Shown here: positions 9,143-18,273 of the stretch, one piece after another | How the letters are laid out: the number at the start of each line of letters is the position of its first letter | Position numbering within the stretch: the stretch's first letter is position 1 | NCBI GenBank assembly: GCA_016780775.1 | Contig: JADHLI010000002.1 | Coordinates: 62,001 to 126,000 of the forward strand | DNA: 64,000 bases | Reading direction: 5' to 3' | DNA from: Alphaproteobacteria bacterium | GTDB taxonomy: Bacteria > Pseudomonadota > Alphaproteobacteria > Puniceispirillales > Puniceispirillaceae | Position numbers and translations under genes: made by a program | Notes under the pieces: generated by a model | The model's database searches: none | What the model saw: the letters and a program-made list of their open reading frames with translations, nothing else | What the model was told of the DNA's origin: nothing

Positions 9143-10051
9143 ATGAGCAAAAACGCCCTTATCCCTTCTCTGACCCCCGAAGGCAGCCTGTCTCGCTATA
9201 TGGAGCAAATCCGCCAATTTCCGATGCTAAAAGCAGATGAGGAATATATGCTTGCCCGTGCCTTTAATGAGCGCGGCGATGTCGAGGCAGCACACAAGCT
9301 GGTCACCAGCCATCTGCGTCTAGTGGCAAAGATTGCAATGGGTTATCGCGGCTATGGCCTGCCGGTGGCGGATTTAATATCTGAGGGCAATTTGGGCATG
9401 ATGCATGCGGTGAAGAAGTTCGATCCCGAGCGCGGCTTTCGCCTTGCCACCTATGCGATGTGGTGGATCAAAGCCTCTATTCAGGAATATGTGTTGCGCA
9501 GCTGGTCTTTGGTAAAAATTGGATCAACCGCCTCACAAAAAAAGTTGTTTTTTAATCTGCGCCGTATCAAGGGCCGCATTGGCGCGATAGATAGAGGCGA
9601 TTTAAGCCCGCAAGATGTTAGCGATATCGCTAATGAGCTAAATGTGCCAGAAGCTGATGTTATATCCATGAACCAGCGCATGGCAGGCGGCGATCATTCG
9701 CTGAACACGCCTGTTTCAGCTGAGGGGTTGGATAGTGGCGGCGAATGGCTGGATTGGCTGGGGGATGAGCGCCCAGACCAAGAAAGCAGCTTTGCCGATA
9801 CAGAAGAGCTTAGCCAGCGCCAGAACCTGATGGTTGAGGCTATGCAGGAATTAAATGAGCGTGAGGTGCGCATCATAGAAGCGCGCCGCCTGTCCGAGCC
9901 ACCTTTGACCCTAGAAGCGCTAGCAGATGAGTTTTCAGTTAGCCGTGAGCGTATTCGCCAGATAGAAGTGCGCGCGTTTGAAAAATTATCCAAAGCGGTG
10001 TTGGAAAAAGCAGAAGAGCTAAAGTTGCTGCCCCAACAAGAACAGAGCTAG
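9143..10051 (+). CDS. rpoH: RNA polymerase heat-shock sigma factor RpoH (sigma-32)
   Basis: RpoH directs RNA polymerase to heat-shock promoters. The protein (302 aa from 9143, or 308 aa from the ATG at 9125) has sigma region 1.2/2 with SLSRYMEQIRQFPMLKADEE and SEGNLGMMHAVKKFDPERGF. It has the RpoH box QKKLFFNLRRIKG, which separates sigma-32 from RpoD. Region 4.2 is the helix-turn-helix [17 protein letters not shown] prefer the second ATG because SKNALIPSLTPEGSLSRY matches the family's usual N-terminus; a GGAG lies 12 bases upstream, which is a long spacing. The same window holds a convincing target gene, hsp20. Whether a second rpoH copy exists cannot be seen here. Confidence 0.94.
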   Translation: MSKNALIPSLTPEGSLSRYMEQIRQFPMLKADEEYMLARAFNERGDVEAAHKLVTSHLRLVAKIAMGYRGYGLPVADLISEGNLGMMHAVKKFDPERGFRLATYAMWWIKASIQEYVLRSWSLVKIGSTASQKKLFFNLRRIKGRIGAIDRGDLSPQDVSDIANELNVPEADVISMNQRMAGGDHSLNTPVSAEGLDSGGEWLDWLGDERPDQESSFADTEELSQRQNLMVEAMQELNEREVRIIEARRLSEPPLTLEALADEFSVSRERIRQIEVRAFEKLSKAVLEKAEELKLLPQQEQS

Positions 10052-10203
10052 GGTTAAGGCGAAGACTAACCGCTATACTTACCGCTTTTATTTCCCCCGA
10101 TATTTTTCAGAAATTTTTCTGGAATTTTTCTGGCTCGTTTTACCTTTTTTTAAGACTTACTGATCCATACTGCCCCTTTCTTAACCTTTTGGAGGGGGTA
10201 GAT

Positions 10204-10602
10204 ATGGTAAATATTTTAAAACTGCGTTTGCATATCCTTGCGATTCCAATACTTATTTCATCTTGTGCAAGTCCACCGGATGAAATAGCAACAGCTTATG
10301 TTTCACCGCTGCAATATCAGAATTATGATTGCGAGCAAATCTCTATCGAAAGAGCAAATGTAGAGCGTCAAGTAAACGACCTCTATAGTAACTTAAAATC
10401 AAAAGCAGAAACCGACCAATGGCAAATGGGACTTGGCGTTATTCTACTTTGGCCACTACTTTTCACATTAGAGGGCGGCGACGGAGTAGCAGCAAATGAA
10501 TACTCCCTTATGAAAGGCCAATACAAAGCATTACAAACAGCTTCGGTTCAAAAAAAGTGCGGTTTTCAATTTCCGAGCACACTTTCTGACACAATCAAAT
10601 AA
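10204..10602 (+). CDS. Small lipoprotein of unknown function
   Basis: From the ATG at 10204, which has a strong GGAGGGGG six bases upstream, this is a 132-aa protein. It has a lipoprotein signal ending ILISSC (lipobox). The mature part contains AYVSPLQYQNYDCEQI, a helical segment, a hydrophobic stretch LGVILLWPLLF and then GGDGVAANEYSLMKGQYKAL. I recall a widespread family of similar small lipoproteins (SPLxYxxYxCxQ, then a FWP/WPxxF hydrophobic patch and GDG) of unknown role. The gene is more AT-rich than its neighbours, which may hint at transfer or weak selection. It ends 3 bp from the opposing purA stop. Confidence 0.75.
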   Translation: MVNILKLRLHILAIPILISSCASPPDEIATAYVSPLQYQNYDCEQISIERANVERQVNDLYSNLKSKAETDQWQMGLGVILLWPLLFTLEGGDGVAANEYSLMKGQYKALQTASVQKKCGFQFPSTLSDTIK

Positions 10603-10605
10603 CCC

Positions 10606-11898
10606 CTACCCCTTAAACGGGTCGCGGACGAGGATGGTGTCATCGCGCTCTGGGCTGGTCGATAACAGGGCTACAGGCAGGCCTGTCAATTCCTCCACAC
10701 GGCGGATATATTTCACCGCATTTGCTGGCAATTCTGCCCAAGAACGCGCGCCATAGGTGGTTTCTGACCAGCCTGGCATTTCTTCATAAATCGGCGTGCA
10801 TTTGGCCTGATCCGCCGCATTCGATGGGAAGTAATCCAGCGTCTGGCCATCACATTCATAGCCGGTACAAATTTTTAAGACATCAAATCCGTCCAGCACA
10901 TCTAGCTTGGTCAGCGCCATGCCGGTAATCCCCGCAGTCAGGCCAGCTTGACGTACCATCACCGCATCAAACCAGCCGCAACGCCGCTTGCGCCCAGTGA
11001 CTGTGCCAAATTCGCGGCCACGCTCACCCATGCGGCTACCATCATCACCGAAATCCTCGGTCGGAAACGGGCCAGAGCCGACACGGGTGGTATAGGCCTT
11101 GGTAATGCCAAGGGTAAATTCTACCGACGAAGGCCCCGTACCTGCCCCTGTGGCCGCCTGCCCTGCTACCGTGTTGGAAGACGTTACAAACGGATAGGTG
11201 CCATGATCAATATCCAGCATCACGCCTTGCGCCCCTTCAAACAAAATCGTCTGACGGGCATCTTGGGCGGCGGCTAGCACCTGCCAGCTGCGTCCGGCAA
11301 AACTTAACAGCTCTGCTGCCATATCCATCAATTGGGCGGCCATTTCATCTGCCCGCACTGGCGCACTGCCTGCGGCTTCTAGCCAGACATTGTGATGGGC
11401 TGCCAGCGCCGCCAGCCGTTCTGCCAGCAATTCAGGATTAGTTAAATCAGATAAACGCACACCGCGCCGCGCCACCTTGTCTTCATAAGCAGGGCCAATA
11501 CCGCGCCCGGTCGTACCAATTTTACCTGCCCCGCGGCTAGCCTCACGCGCTTGGTCAACCTCTACATGTACCGGCAGGATAAGGCTTACGCTCTCAGAGA
11601 CAATCAGATTATCCGGGCTTACCGCCACACCTTGCGCGCGCAAGGTTTCTATTTCCCGCAGCAAAGCAACAGGGTCAACCACCACGCCATTACCAATGAC
11701 CGATTTTTTGCCCTTGCGCACAATCCCCGAAGGCAGCAAGGACAGCTTATATTCTACCCCATCAATAACCAATGTATGCCCAGCATTATGACCGCCCTGA
11801 AAGCGCACAACCATATCCGCACGTTCAGACAGCCAATCGACTATTTTACCCTTGCCTTCATCCCCCCACTGGGAGCCGATTACCGCCACATTTGACAT
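10606..11898 (-). CDS. purA: Adenylosuccinate synthetase
   Basis: PurA joins IMP and aspartate using GTP, the first step from IMP to AMP. The 430-aa length is standard. The N-terminus has the P-loop-like [16 protein letters not shown] with the catalytic Asp, followed by [10 protein letters not shown]. Other family blocks are [52 protein letters not shown] and [12 protein letters not shown]. The ATG at 11898 has GAGGT upstream. hisZ lies 73 bp upstream on the same strand; the hisZ-purA neighbourhood is common in alphaproteobacteria. Confidence 0.97.
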   Translation of the reverse strand: MSNVAVIGSQWGDEGKGKIVDWLSERADMVVRFQGGHNAGHTLVIDGVEYKLSLLPSGIVRKGKKSVIGNGVVVDPVALLREIETLRAQGVAVSPDNLIVSESVSLILPVHVEVDQAREASRGAGKIGTTGRGIGPAYEDKVARRGVRLSDLTNPELLAERLAALAAHHNVWLEAAGSAPVRADEMAAQLMDMAAELLSFAGRSWQVLAAAQDARQTILFEGAQGVMLDIDHGTYPFVTSSNTVAGQAATGAGTGPSSVEFTLGITKAYTTRVGSGPFPTEDFGDDGSRMGERGREFGTVTGRKRRCGWFDAVMVRQAGLTAGITGMALTKLDVLDGFDVLKICTGYECDGQTLDYFPSNAADQAKCTPIYEEMPGWSETTYGARSWAELPANAVKYIRRVEELTGLPVALLSTSPERDDTILVRDPFKG

Positions 11899-11971
11899 AA
11901 CAAACCTCTTTTTCTTCGCTTTTCGCCGTATCTGGCGGATTTCATAAAATTACAAGGATAAGGGAACAGGC

Positions 11972-13201
11972 CTAAAGCGGCTCTGGCTGGCTAGCCGCAT
12001 CACGGACAATAAACTGGCATCCTAGCGCACGTGCTTCTGCTTCTTCATCTGCGCCCTCACTGCCAAAAACGATGTGCCTGCCACGCTGAATATAGCTAAG
12101 GGCTACATCAAACCCTAAGGTGGCTGAAATATACACAAAAGGCGGTGCATCTGGCGGGGTTAGCCCGCGCAATACCCGCTCCATATAAACTGAAATACCA
12201 ACCGCCGCTTCATTATAGCCAGTACGATACGCACCGCCCTTAGCTATCGCACCGCGCAAGCCCTTGGCAAAAAGCGAGAAGCTGATAGAGGTGTGATATC
12301 CGAACCCTTGCATATCCAAGGGGTCTAGCGTTATCGCTACATCTGGTAATAAATTTTTCAGCGTGTCTGCTACCGTTAGCAAACTATCCAGCTTGCCAGC
12401 AGCGCTCATGTCTAAATCAGCACATAAGGCGCGCAAATCATCTGTGGACGCCCCAGAGGCAGTCATCACATCTGCTAGTTTCTGGGCGGCAGCAATAGGC
12501 AGGCTAGCCAGTGCAGAAATATCCCGGTTACTGACAGCTGCAAATAATTGCTGCTTTATGTCGGCATCCATAACAGCTAGCTCTTTGCCAAGCAGAACTT
12601 CAGCTAGATGCGGTAAACCCAAATCCAACGTCACATTCTTAATACCAGCTTTTTGTAAGCCCAACACACCTGCCAGAATAATTTCCACAACCGCGCCTTC
12701 ATCATCGCGGCCAATTATTTCTGCACCTGCCTGCACAAGCTGGCGTTCAGGATTTAGAACATCTGGAACAACCCGCATTACATCACCGCCATAAGCCAGA
12801 CGCAAAGGACGCGGCCGGCTAGCAAGGCGGGTGCCAGAAATTCGGGCTATCTGAGCTGTCATGTCTGAGCGCAGTCCCATCATACGCCGCGATATAGGAT
12901 CGAGCAGACGGAAAGTTTGGTCAGCTAATGCAGCGCCAGGCCCATCAGCAAGTAAACCAGTCTCAAACTCCAACAAGGGCGGCTTGATACGCTGATATCC
13001 AAACTGAGAAAAACACGATAAAACCGCCTCGACCGCATCCGCATCTTGTTGGGCTTGCGGTGCCAACAGATCCGACAGGCCAGCTGGCAACAACCCTTTA
13101 TCTGTGTCGCCCTTTGCATTTTTTGATGCTGGCATATCTGGCGCTATAGATGGAAGCGTTGCAGCGCTGTTTTCTGCATCAAAATCGTCCGATGAAGTCA
13201 T
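11972..13201 (-). CDS. hisZ: ATP phosphoribosyltransferase regulatory subunit HisZ
   Basis: HisZ is a catalytically dead paralogue of histidyl-tRNA synthetase that partners the short-form HisG in the first step of histidine synthesis. The 409-aa protein shows class II synthetase-like blocks: LLPAGLSDLLAPQAQQDAD, FGYQRIKPPLLEFE, RMMGLRSDMTAQIARI, the QAGAEIIG motif, and a late YHTSISFSLFAKG. It lacks the C-terminal anticodon-binding domain of true HisRS, which supports HisZ over HisS. The first 35 residues are a low-complexity extension. HisG is not in the window. An AGGGGG lies about 10 bases before the ATG at 13201. Confidence 0.88.
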   Translation of the reverse strand: MTSSDDFDAENSAATLPSIAPDMPASKNAKGDTDKGLLPAGLSDLLAPQAQQDADAVEAVLSCFSQFGYQRIKPPLLEFETGLLADGPGAALADQTFRLLDPISRRMMGLRSDMTAQIARISGTRLASRPRPLRLAYGGDVMRVVPDVLNPERQLVQAGAEIIGRDDEGAVVEIILAGVLGLQKAGIKNVTLDLGLPHLAEVLLGKELAVMDADIKQQLFAAVSNRDISALASLPIAAAQKLADVMTASGASTDDLRALCADLDMSAAGKLDSLLTVADTLKNLLPDVAITLDPLDMQGFGYHTSISFSLFAKGLRGAIAKGGAYRTGYNEAAVGISVYMERVLRGLTPPDAPPFVYISATLGFDVALSYIQRGRHIVFGSEGADEEAEARALGCQFIVRDAASQPEPL

Positions 13202-13354
13202 ATTTTCATCTGCCCCCTAAAGGCGGTTTATAGACATCAAGACAGGGGCTACAAAGCAGCGTAATATCGCCTCGTTGCTTGGCCTATCCTATCACAAGTA
13301 GTCGCTTAACTTTTCTCATAGCTTTTATCCTTTTTACCAGATTGGAGCAAGCAT

Positions 13355-13389
13355 AAGGGGCGCAAAGACTAAGCTTGCACCCCTTTTTA
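13355..13389 (+). terminator. Strong stem-loop with T-tract, oriented to the plus strand
   Basis: AAGGGGCGCAA and TTGCACCCCTT form an 11-bp stem (one wobble) around a 9-nt loop, followed on the plus strand by a run of T. It lies in the 220-bp gap between the serA stop (13422) and the hisZ start (13201), both on minus. Read from the minus strand the hairpin still forms, but only a weak U-tract follows. It may still end serA transcripts. Why the better T-tract faces the plus strand is unclear. Confidence 0.6.
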
Positions 13390-13421
13390 GAAGTGTTTTT
13401 TTGAACTAGGCGCGCTGGCTA

Positions 13422-15002
13422 TTAGGCAAAGCGCAGATAATCTGCCCGTACAATCTGGGGCAAGTCGCGAATCGCACCAAGCGTCTCTTTATCTACTGAG
13501 CCATCTATTTCCACTAAGGCTACGGCTTCGCCTCCGGCTTCCTTGCGCCCTAGATGGAAGCTCGCAATGTTCAAGTTCAGCTCGCCCATCAGCATACCAA
13601 GCGTACCAATAAAGCCCGGTTTATCATAATTGCGCAAATACAGCATATTTTGCGGGAAATCAGACTCGATAGAAATACCCTGCACTTCTACCAAGCGCGG
13701 CATATCCCCGCCCACCAACGTGCCAGAGATTGTGCGCTCACCAGAACCAAAGCTGACAGTAAGGCGCAGCAAAGTTTCATAATCACAGCGGCGGTCATGG
13801 CGGACGGTTGCAACCGCAATTCCGTTCGAGGAAGCTACGCTTGCTGCATTCACCATATTTACAGAATCCATCTTCACGCCTAATAATCCAGCCAGCATAG
13901 AGGCCAGCACTGGCTGTTCATTCAATAACGCCGCACGCCCATCAAATTCCAGCTTAATGGTGTTCAGGTCAGGCAGATCTGTCTGGCCTAAGAACCGGCC
14001 AAGAAGCGAGGCAAGCGTCATATAAGGCTTCAAGATGGGCGCTTCTTCGGCTGTAACAGAAGCCATATTAATGGCGTTTGTTACCGCCCCTGTGGTCAGG
14101 TAATCAGCCATCTGTTCTGCTACCTGCAAGGCCACCTTCTCCTGTGCTTCTAGTGTACTTGCCCCTAGATGCGGCGTCGCAATAAAATTTTCGGCCTCAA
14201 AAAGCGGGTTATCTTTGGCTGGCTCTACCTCAAATACATCCAGAGCTGCCCCAGCTACATGGCCAGAGTTCAACGCGGCAAGCAAGGCAAGCTCATCAAC
14301 CAGACCACCGCGCGCGCAATTAACAATGCGCACACCCTTTTTCATCTTGTTCAGGGCGTCAGCAGAAATGATGTTGCGGGTAGAATCAGTCAGCGGTGTA
14401 TGCAAGCTGATAAAATCAGCACGCGCTAACAGCTCATCCAATTCAACCTTTTCAATGCCTAGGGTTTTAGCACGCTCTTCGGTCAGGAAGGGATCATATC
14501 CCATCACCTTCATCTTCAGGCCTTGGGCCCGTTCAGCAACAATCGCTCCGATATTGCCGCAGCCGATAATACCTAGCCGCTTGCCCGTAATCTCCGTGCC
14601 CATAAATTTGGATTTTTCCCACTTACTCGCTGTGGTCGATGCATGGGCTTGCGGGATTTGTCGTGCCAGCGCCAACAGCATAGAAATCGCATGTTCTGCT
14701 GTGGTAACCGCATTGCCGAAAGGCGTATTCATAACCACCACACCTGCATCCGTAGCAGCTGCCAAATCGACGTTATCAACACCGATACCAGCGCGGCCAA
14801 CTACCTTTAACTTATCTGCTTTAGCTAGTAATTCTGGTGTTACTTTCGTTGCTGAACGGATGGCCAGACCATCATAATCACCAATTATTTCAGCAATTTC
14901 TTCTGCGCTCAAACCAGGTTTAAAATCTACCTCGATACCTGCCTCAACAAAGATATCAACCGCTTCCGTCGCCAGTTTATCGCTTATCAGTACTTTCGTC
15001 AT
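13422..15002 (-). CDS. serA: D-3-phosphoglycerate dehydrogenase
   Basis: SerA oxidises 3-phosphoglycerate to 3-phosphohydroxypyruvate, the first step of serine synthesis. At 526 aa it is the long form. It has the catalytic domain with the NAD-binding motif GKRLGIIGCGNIGAIVAERA, the Arg in VNCARGGLVDE, and the His in TPHLGASTLEAQEKVA. An intervening ASB-like domain follows, then a C-terminal ACT domain (NMLYLRNYDKPGFIGTLGML) that usually binds serine for feedback. The start ATG has AAGGAAG upstream. It follows serC by 11 bp and is surely co-transcribed from the serC promoter. Confidence 0.96.
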   Translation of the reverse strand: MTKVLISDKLATEAVDIFVEAGIEVDFKPGLSAEEIAEIIGDYDGLAIRSATKVTPELLAKADKLKVVGRAGIGVDNVDLAAATDAGVVVMNTPFGNAVTTAEHAISMLLALARQIPQAHASTTASKWEKSKFMGTEITGKRLGIIGCGNIGAIVAERAQGLKMKVMGYDPFLTEERAKTLGIEKVELDELLARADFISLHTPLTDSTRNIISADALNKMKKGVRIVNCARGGLVDELALLAALNSGHVAGAALDVFEVEPAKDNPLFEAENFIATPHLGASTLEAQEKVALQVAEQMADYLTTGAVTNAINMASVTAEEAPILKPYMTLASLLGRFLGQTDLPDLNTIKLEFDGRAALLNEQPVLASMLAGLLGVKMDSVNMVNAASVASSNGIAVATVRHDRRCDYETLLRLTVSFGSGERTISGTLVGGDMPRLVEVQGISIESDFPQNMLYLRNYDKPGFIGTLGMLMGELNLNIASFHLGRKEAGGEAVALVEIDGSVDKETLGAIRDLPQIVRADYLRFA

Positions 15003-15013
15003 TTTCGTCTTCC

Positions 15014-16171
15014 TTAAATCTTTAACTCAGCGCGCACTTCATTAAATGCCCAATCTAACCAAGGCATGAGTGCTGCCATATCGCTTGCCTCCACAGTCGG
15101 CCCGCCCCAAACGCGCAATCCAGGTGGGGCTGTGCGATACCCGCCAATATCAAAAGCGACACCAGCGCCGGCTAGCTTTGTAGTTATGGCTTTGGCAAAG
15201 GCAGATTGCTCTTCTGCTGGCAGTGCCCGAACCGCCGCATCGCTAATCTTCAGGCAGATGGAGGTGGAAGAGAGATTGGCAAGATCAGAGCAAAGAAAAT
15301 CACACCAAGGCGCATTTTCAACAAAATCACGCACAGCTTGCAGATTAGCCTGCGAGCGCGCAATCAGGCCGTCCAGCCCACCAACATTATCAGCCCAATT
15401 TAAGGCAGAGAGTAAATCTTCAACACATAACATTGAAGGGGTGTTGATCGTATCACCGCGAAAAATCCCTTCAATAAGCTTACCGCCCTTAGTAAGCTGA
15501 AAAATTTTCGGCATAGGCCAAGGCGGTGTGTAGCTTTCTAGGCGTTCTATTGCACGTGGAGATAAAACAATCACGCCATGTGCCGCTTCACCGCCCAGCG
15601 ATTTCTGCCAGCTAAAGGTTGTGATATCCAGCTTTTGCCAATCCATTTCCATGGCAAAACAGGCAGAGGTGGCATCCGCTATGGTCAGACCTTTCCGGTC
15701 ACTAGCTATCCAGTTTGTATCAGGTACCCGCACACCAGAAGTAGTGCCGTTAAAGGTAAAAAGAATATCGCGGTCTGCATCTGTGGCATTCAGATCAGGC
15801 AGCTCACCCCAATCCGCCTCAAGGATGCGACAATCTTCTAATTTCAGTTGCTTTGTTGCGTCCCCGACCCATGTTTTGCCAAAAGATTCCCAAGCCAGCA
15901 CATCAACGCCTCTAGCGCCAAGGACAGACCACATTGCCATCTCTACCGCCCCTGTGTCAGAGGCTGGCACGATGCCTAAACGGTAATCAGACGGCAGTCC
16001 AAGCATTTCGGACATCCGGTCTATCGCTTCTGTGATTTTTGCTTTGGGTTCTTTTGCACGATGAGAGCGGCCTGTTTCAGCCCCCTCAAGTTGGGCAGGG
16101 GTCCACATGGGGTGCTTTTTGGTTGGCCCGGATGAAAAATGCGGACAAACCGGCTTACGCGTCGGCGTCAT
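15014..16171 (-). CDS. serC: Phosphoserine aminotransferase (alphaproteobacterial type)
   Basis: SerC converts phosphohydroxypyruvate and glutamate to phosphoserine using pyridoxal phosphate. The 385-aa protein belongs to the divergent subfamily known from alphaproteobacteria and Methanosarcina. It has [14 protein letters not shown] at the start, [16 protein letters not shown], and the PLP-lysine segment [21 protein letters not shown] take the ATG at 16171 because GAGG sits just upstream, a leader RNA leads straight into it, and the family N-terminus begins here. The frame is open for 18 more codons upstream, but these cover the leader hairpin. serA follows 11 bp downstream. Confidence 0.95.
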   Translation of the reverse strand: MTPTRKPVCPHFSSGPTKKHPMWTPAQLEGAETGRSHRAKEPKAKITEAIDRMSEMLGLPSDYRLGIVPASDTGAVEMAMWSVLGARGVDVLAWESFGKTWVGDATKQLKLEDCRILEADWGELPDLNATDADRDILFTFNGTTSGVRVPDTNWIASDRKGLTIADATSACFAMEMDWQKLDITTFSWQKSLGGEAAHGVIVLSPRAIERLESYTPPWPMPKIFQLTKGGKLIEGIFRGDTINTPSMLCVEDLLSALNWADNVGGLDGLIARSQANLQAVRDFVENAPWCDFLCSDLANLSSTSICLKISDAAVRALPAEEQSAFAKAITTKLAGAGVAFDIGGYRTAPPGLRVWGGPTVEASDMAALMPWLDWAFNEVRAELKI

Positions 16172-16221
16172 GGTGAACCTCGTCAGTGATTTTGCCTTCC
16201 GTTGGGGGAAGACGACCCACC
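16172..16221 (-). ncRNA. serC-type leader RNA (5' UTR of serC-serA)
   Basis: The whole 5' UTR can fold on itself. Transcribed from minus, GGUGGGUC (16221-16214) pairs over 8 bp, with wobbles, to GGUUCACC (16179-16172), which touches the start codon and covers part of the ribosome binding site. Inside, CUUCC (16211-16207) and GGAAG (16200-16196) form a 5-bp hairpin with a 6-nt loop. Position, size and the GAGGUUCACCAUG end agree with the serC leader described for Rhizobiales. That element's mechanism is not known to me; blocking of translation initiation is an inference from the pairing. Confidence 0.72.
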
Positions 16222-16225
16222 GCAA

Positions 16226-16253
16226 AAGATAGTCACCTGAAAACCAATGTCAA
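16226..16253 (-). promoter_or_regulatory. Sigma-70 promoter of serC-serA
   Basis: On the minus strand a perfect -35, TTGACA (16253-16248), is followed after 16 bp by a good -10, TATCTT (16231-16226). The predicted start of transcription, about 16219-16221, coincides with the first paired base of the serC leader. This agreement supports both calls. Confidence 0.8.
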
Positions 16254-16307
16254 GATAGCTGATGGAATTTTGAAAAAACAGCCAAAGTTTGGGCGTTTTG
16301 ACGGCGC

Positions 16308-17660
16308 TTAAGCTGAGACCGTTTTCAGCGCGGCTACAAGACGCTGCATCGCCGCATCTAGGCGGGCTTCATCCAGAGCTTCAACCATCACCCGGATAAG
16401 CGGCTCAGTGCCAGACGGACGCAGCAAAATACGCCCCTCCTCCCCTAGCTCTTTTGTTACCGCCGCCATCTCAGCTTTTACATCTGGATGCTCTAAAACT
16501 GCCTTGTTGATGTCTTTTAGATTGACCAGCTTTTGCGGAACAGGTGTAAAGCTTGATAAAATCTGCGAAGCTTTCCTGCCACTTCGTGCCATTATGGCTA
16601 AAATTTGCAAAGCCGCGATAAGCCCATCACCTGTTCTGGTTAGATGCGGTAGCAAAATATGACCAGAAGGCTCTCCGCCAAGCTGGCTGCCTGTCTCTTG
16701 CATCCGCTGGGCTATGTAACGATCGCCAACAGGCGCGCGCTCAAACGCAATACCTGCATCTGCCAAACACCGCTCAAGCCCAAGATTGCTCATGACCGTA
16801 CCCACAACTGGCCCTTGCAAAATGCCGCGAGCCTGCATATCCATAGCCAGCGCGGCAAGTATCTGATCGCCATCACATATCGTGCCTTTTTCATCTGCCA
16901 GAATAAGGCGGTCCGCATCCCCATCCAGACAAATCCCGATATCCGCCTTAGCATCACACACTGTGCGTGCCATCACCTTTGGCGCGGTTGCCCCGCATTC
17001 CAGATTGATATTCAGCCCGTCTGGTGCGACGCCCATCGCCAGAATATCTGCACCTAATTCGCCAAGCGTGTCTGGCGCAGTGCGATAAGCAGCCCCGTGA
17101 GCGCAATCCACCACCAAATGCAAACCAGCTAGCGACAAGCTAGTATCAAAGGTCGCTTTGGCAAATTCCATGTAGCGCTGGGCAGAGTTTACTATCCGGC
17201 GTGCGCGGCCAAGCTTTTCAGCTTCAGCAAGCGCGATAGAGCCTTGCATTAACTCAGAGATTTCTTCTTCAATTTGATCTGCTAGCTTGCTCCCATCAGG
17301 ACCAAATAATTTAATGCCATTATCATGATGCGGGTTATGCGAGGCAGAAATCATCACGCCAAAATCAGCGCGCATAGAATGGGTAAGATACGATACCGCA
17401 GCGGTTGGTACTGGCCCCAATAGACGGCAGCTGATCCCAATAGAATTAAAGCCAGCAACCAAAGCTGATTCCAGCATATAACCCGATAGTCTTGTATCCT
17501 TGCCTATAACCACAACCGGGTTAGCATTGCGCCCTTCGCTGTGATTGTTATCAGCAAACCACCGCCCTGTAGCCAAAGCAAGCCGCACCACCGCTTCTGC
17601 GCGCATGGGTCCTGTATTTATACGGGCCCGCACACCGTCTGTACCAAAAATGCCTGCCAT
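16308..17660 (-). CDS. glmM: Phosphoglucosamine mutase
   Basis: GlmM interconverts glucosamine-6-phosphate and glucosamine-1-phosphate on the way to UDP-GlcNAc for peptidoglycan and LPS. At 450 aa it has the normal length. It shows the N-terminal FGTDGVRARINTGPM, the phosphoserine active site MISASHNPHHDNGIKLFG, the metal-binding loop DGDADRL, the sugar-binding GGEPSGHI and the C-terminal phosphate-binding RPSGTEPLIRVMVEA. The ATG has GAGGT close upstream. It lies downstream of folP and an unknown gene on the same strand, with a probable terminator at 17690-17718 in between. Confidence 0.97.
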   Translation of the reverse strand: MAGIFGTDGVRARINTGPMRAEAVVRLALATGRWFADNNHSEGRNANPVVVIGKDTRLSGYMLESALVAGFNSIGISCRLLGPVPTAAVSYLTHSMRADFGVMISASHNPHHDNGIKLFGPDGSKLADQIEEEISELMQGSIALAEAEKLGRARRIVNSAQRYMEFAKATFDTSLSLAGLHLVVDCAHGAAYRTAPDTLGELGADILAMGVAPDGLNINLECGATAPKVMARTVCDAKADIGICLDGDADRLILADEKGTICDGDQILAALAMDMQARGILQGPVVGTVMSNLGLERCLADAGIAFERAPVGDRYIAQRMQETGSQLGGEPSGHILLPHLTRTGDGLIAALQILAIMARSGRKASQILSSFTPVPQKLVNLKDINKAVLEHPDVKAEMAAVTKELGEEGRILLRPSGTEPLIRVMVEALDEARLDAAMQRLVAALKTVSA

Positions 17661-17689
17661 GATACCTCGCCTAAGAAAGACAGATAAAT

Positions 17690-17718
17690 CAAAAGAAAAT
17701 AGGCCTAATTAAGCCTAT
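17690..17718 (-). terminator. Rho-independent terminator before glmM
   Basis: Read on minus, ATAGGC (17718-17713) pairs with GCCTAT (17704-17699) around an 8-nt loop and is followed by TTTTCTTTT. It lies between the unknown gene at 17755-18273 and glmM, so glmM probably has its own promoter or relies on read-through. Confidence 0.6.
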
Positions 17719-17754
17719 CTGTAATGGCAAGCTAGCCTGCCAACTTTCCCGGAA

Positions 17755-18273
17755 TTATAGGCAGGAAGTAGGCTTACTGTCCAGCATATCAGGCAACCGA
17801 TTGGGCTGGCGTTCTGGCGATTGGTCGGCAGCAGGCAAATATGCTTCTAGCTTGGCTCGAAACCGCTCTTTTAGACGCGAGGTAGGAATTTCCTGAAGCA
17901 ATGTAGCAGAGGCCAATTTATCAATCGAACTAGCGGCGGTAAGGTTTGTTAACACCTTAATTTCAGCAACCACAAAACCCGCTAATTCTTTATCTGAGCG
18001 TGGTTGATAATGGCTGGCTATCATATCTAACAGCTCAGACCTGTCCTTATCTAGCGGCGCAAAAATCGGCGCATTGCCAATGGTTGGCGTTTCTATTGTA
18101 TGAAGAACTAACCGCCCATCTTGGCCACCATAGATGATGCCATCAAATAAGGGCGTGCCAAACATCACCAAATGCCAGCCTTGTGCAATAAAAGCCAGAT
18201 AATCAGCTCTATTTTCACTATAATTTTTAAATGTCAGATGATCTCGAACTCTGTGAAGTGGCAAGACAGGCAT
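17755..18273 (-). CDS. Hypothetical protein between folP and glmM
   Basis: I do not recognise this protein. From the ATG at 18273 (GGA eight bases upstream) it has 172 aa; an upstream ATG at 18297 would add eight. It has no signal peptide or membrane helix. The N-terminal half is beta-rich and aromatic (AFIAQGWHLVMFGTPLFDGIIYGG); the rest is mostly helical with SRLKERFRAKLEAYL. The last 25 residues are polar and Pro-rich. It splits the usually adjacent folP and glmM genes and is followed by a terminator. Codon usage looks like that of its neighbours. Confidence 0.65.
   Translation of the reverse strand: MPVLPLHRVRDHLTFKNYSENRADYLAFIAQGWHLVMFGTPLFDGIIYGGQDGRLVLHTIETPTIGNAPIFAPLDKDRSELLDMIASHYQPRSDKELAGFVVAEIKVLTNLTAASSIDKLASATLLQEIPTSRLKERFRAKLEAYLPAADQSPERQPNRLPDMLDSKPTSCL

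Noticed and set aside
16172-16225. Longer serC starting upstream of 16171
   Set aside because: The open frame covers the leader hairpin and the likely transcription start; GAGG and the family N-terminus both point to 16171.
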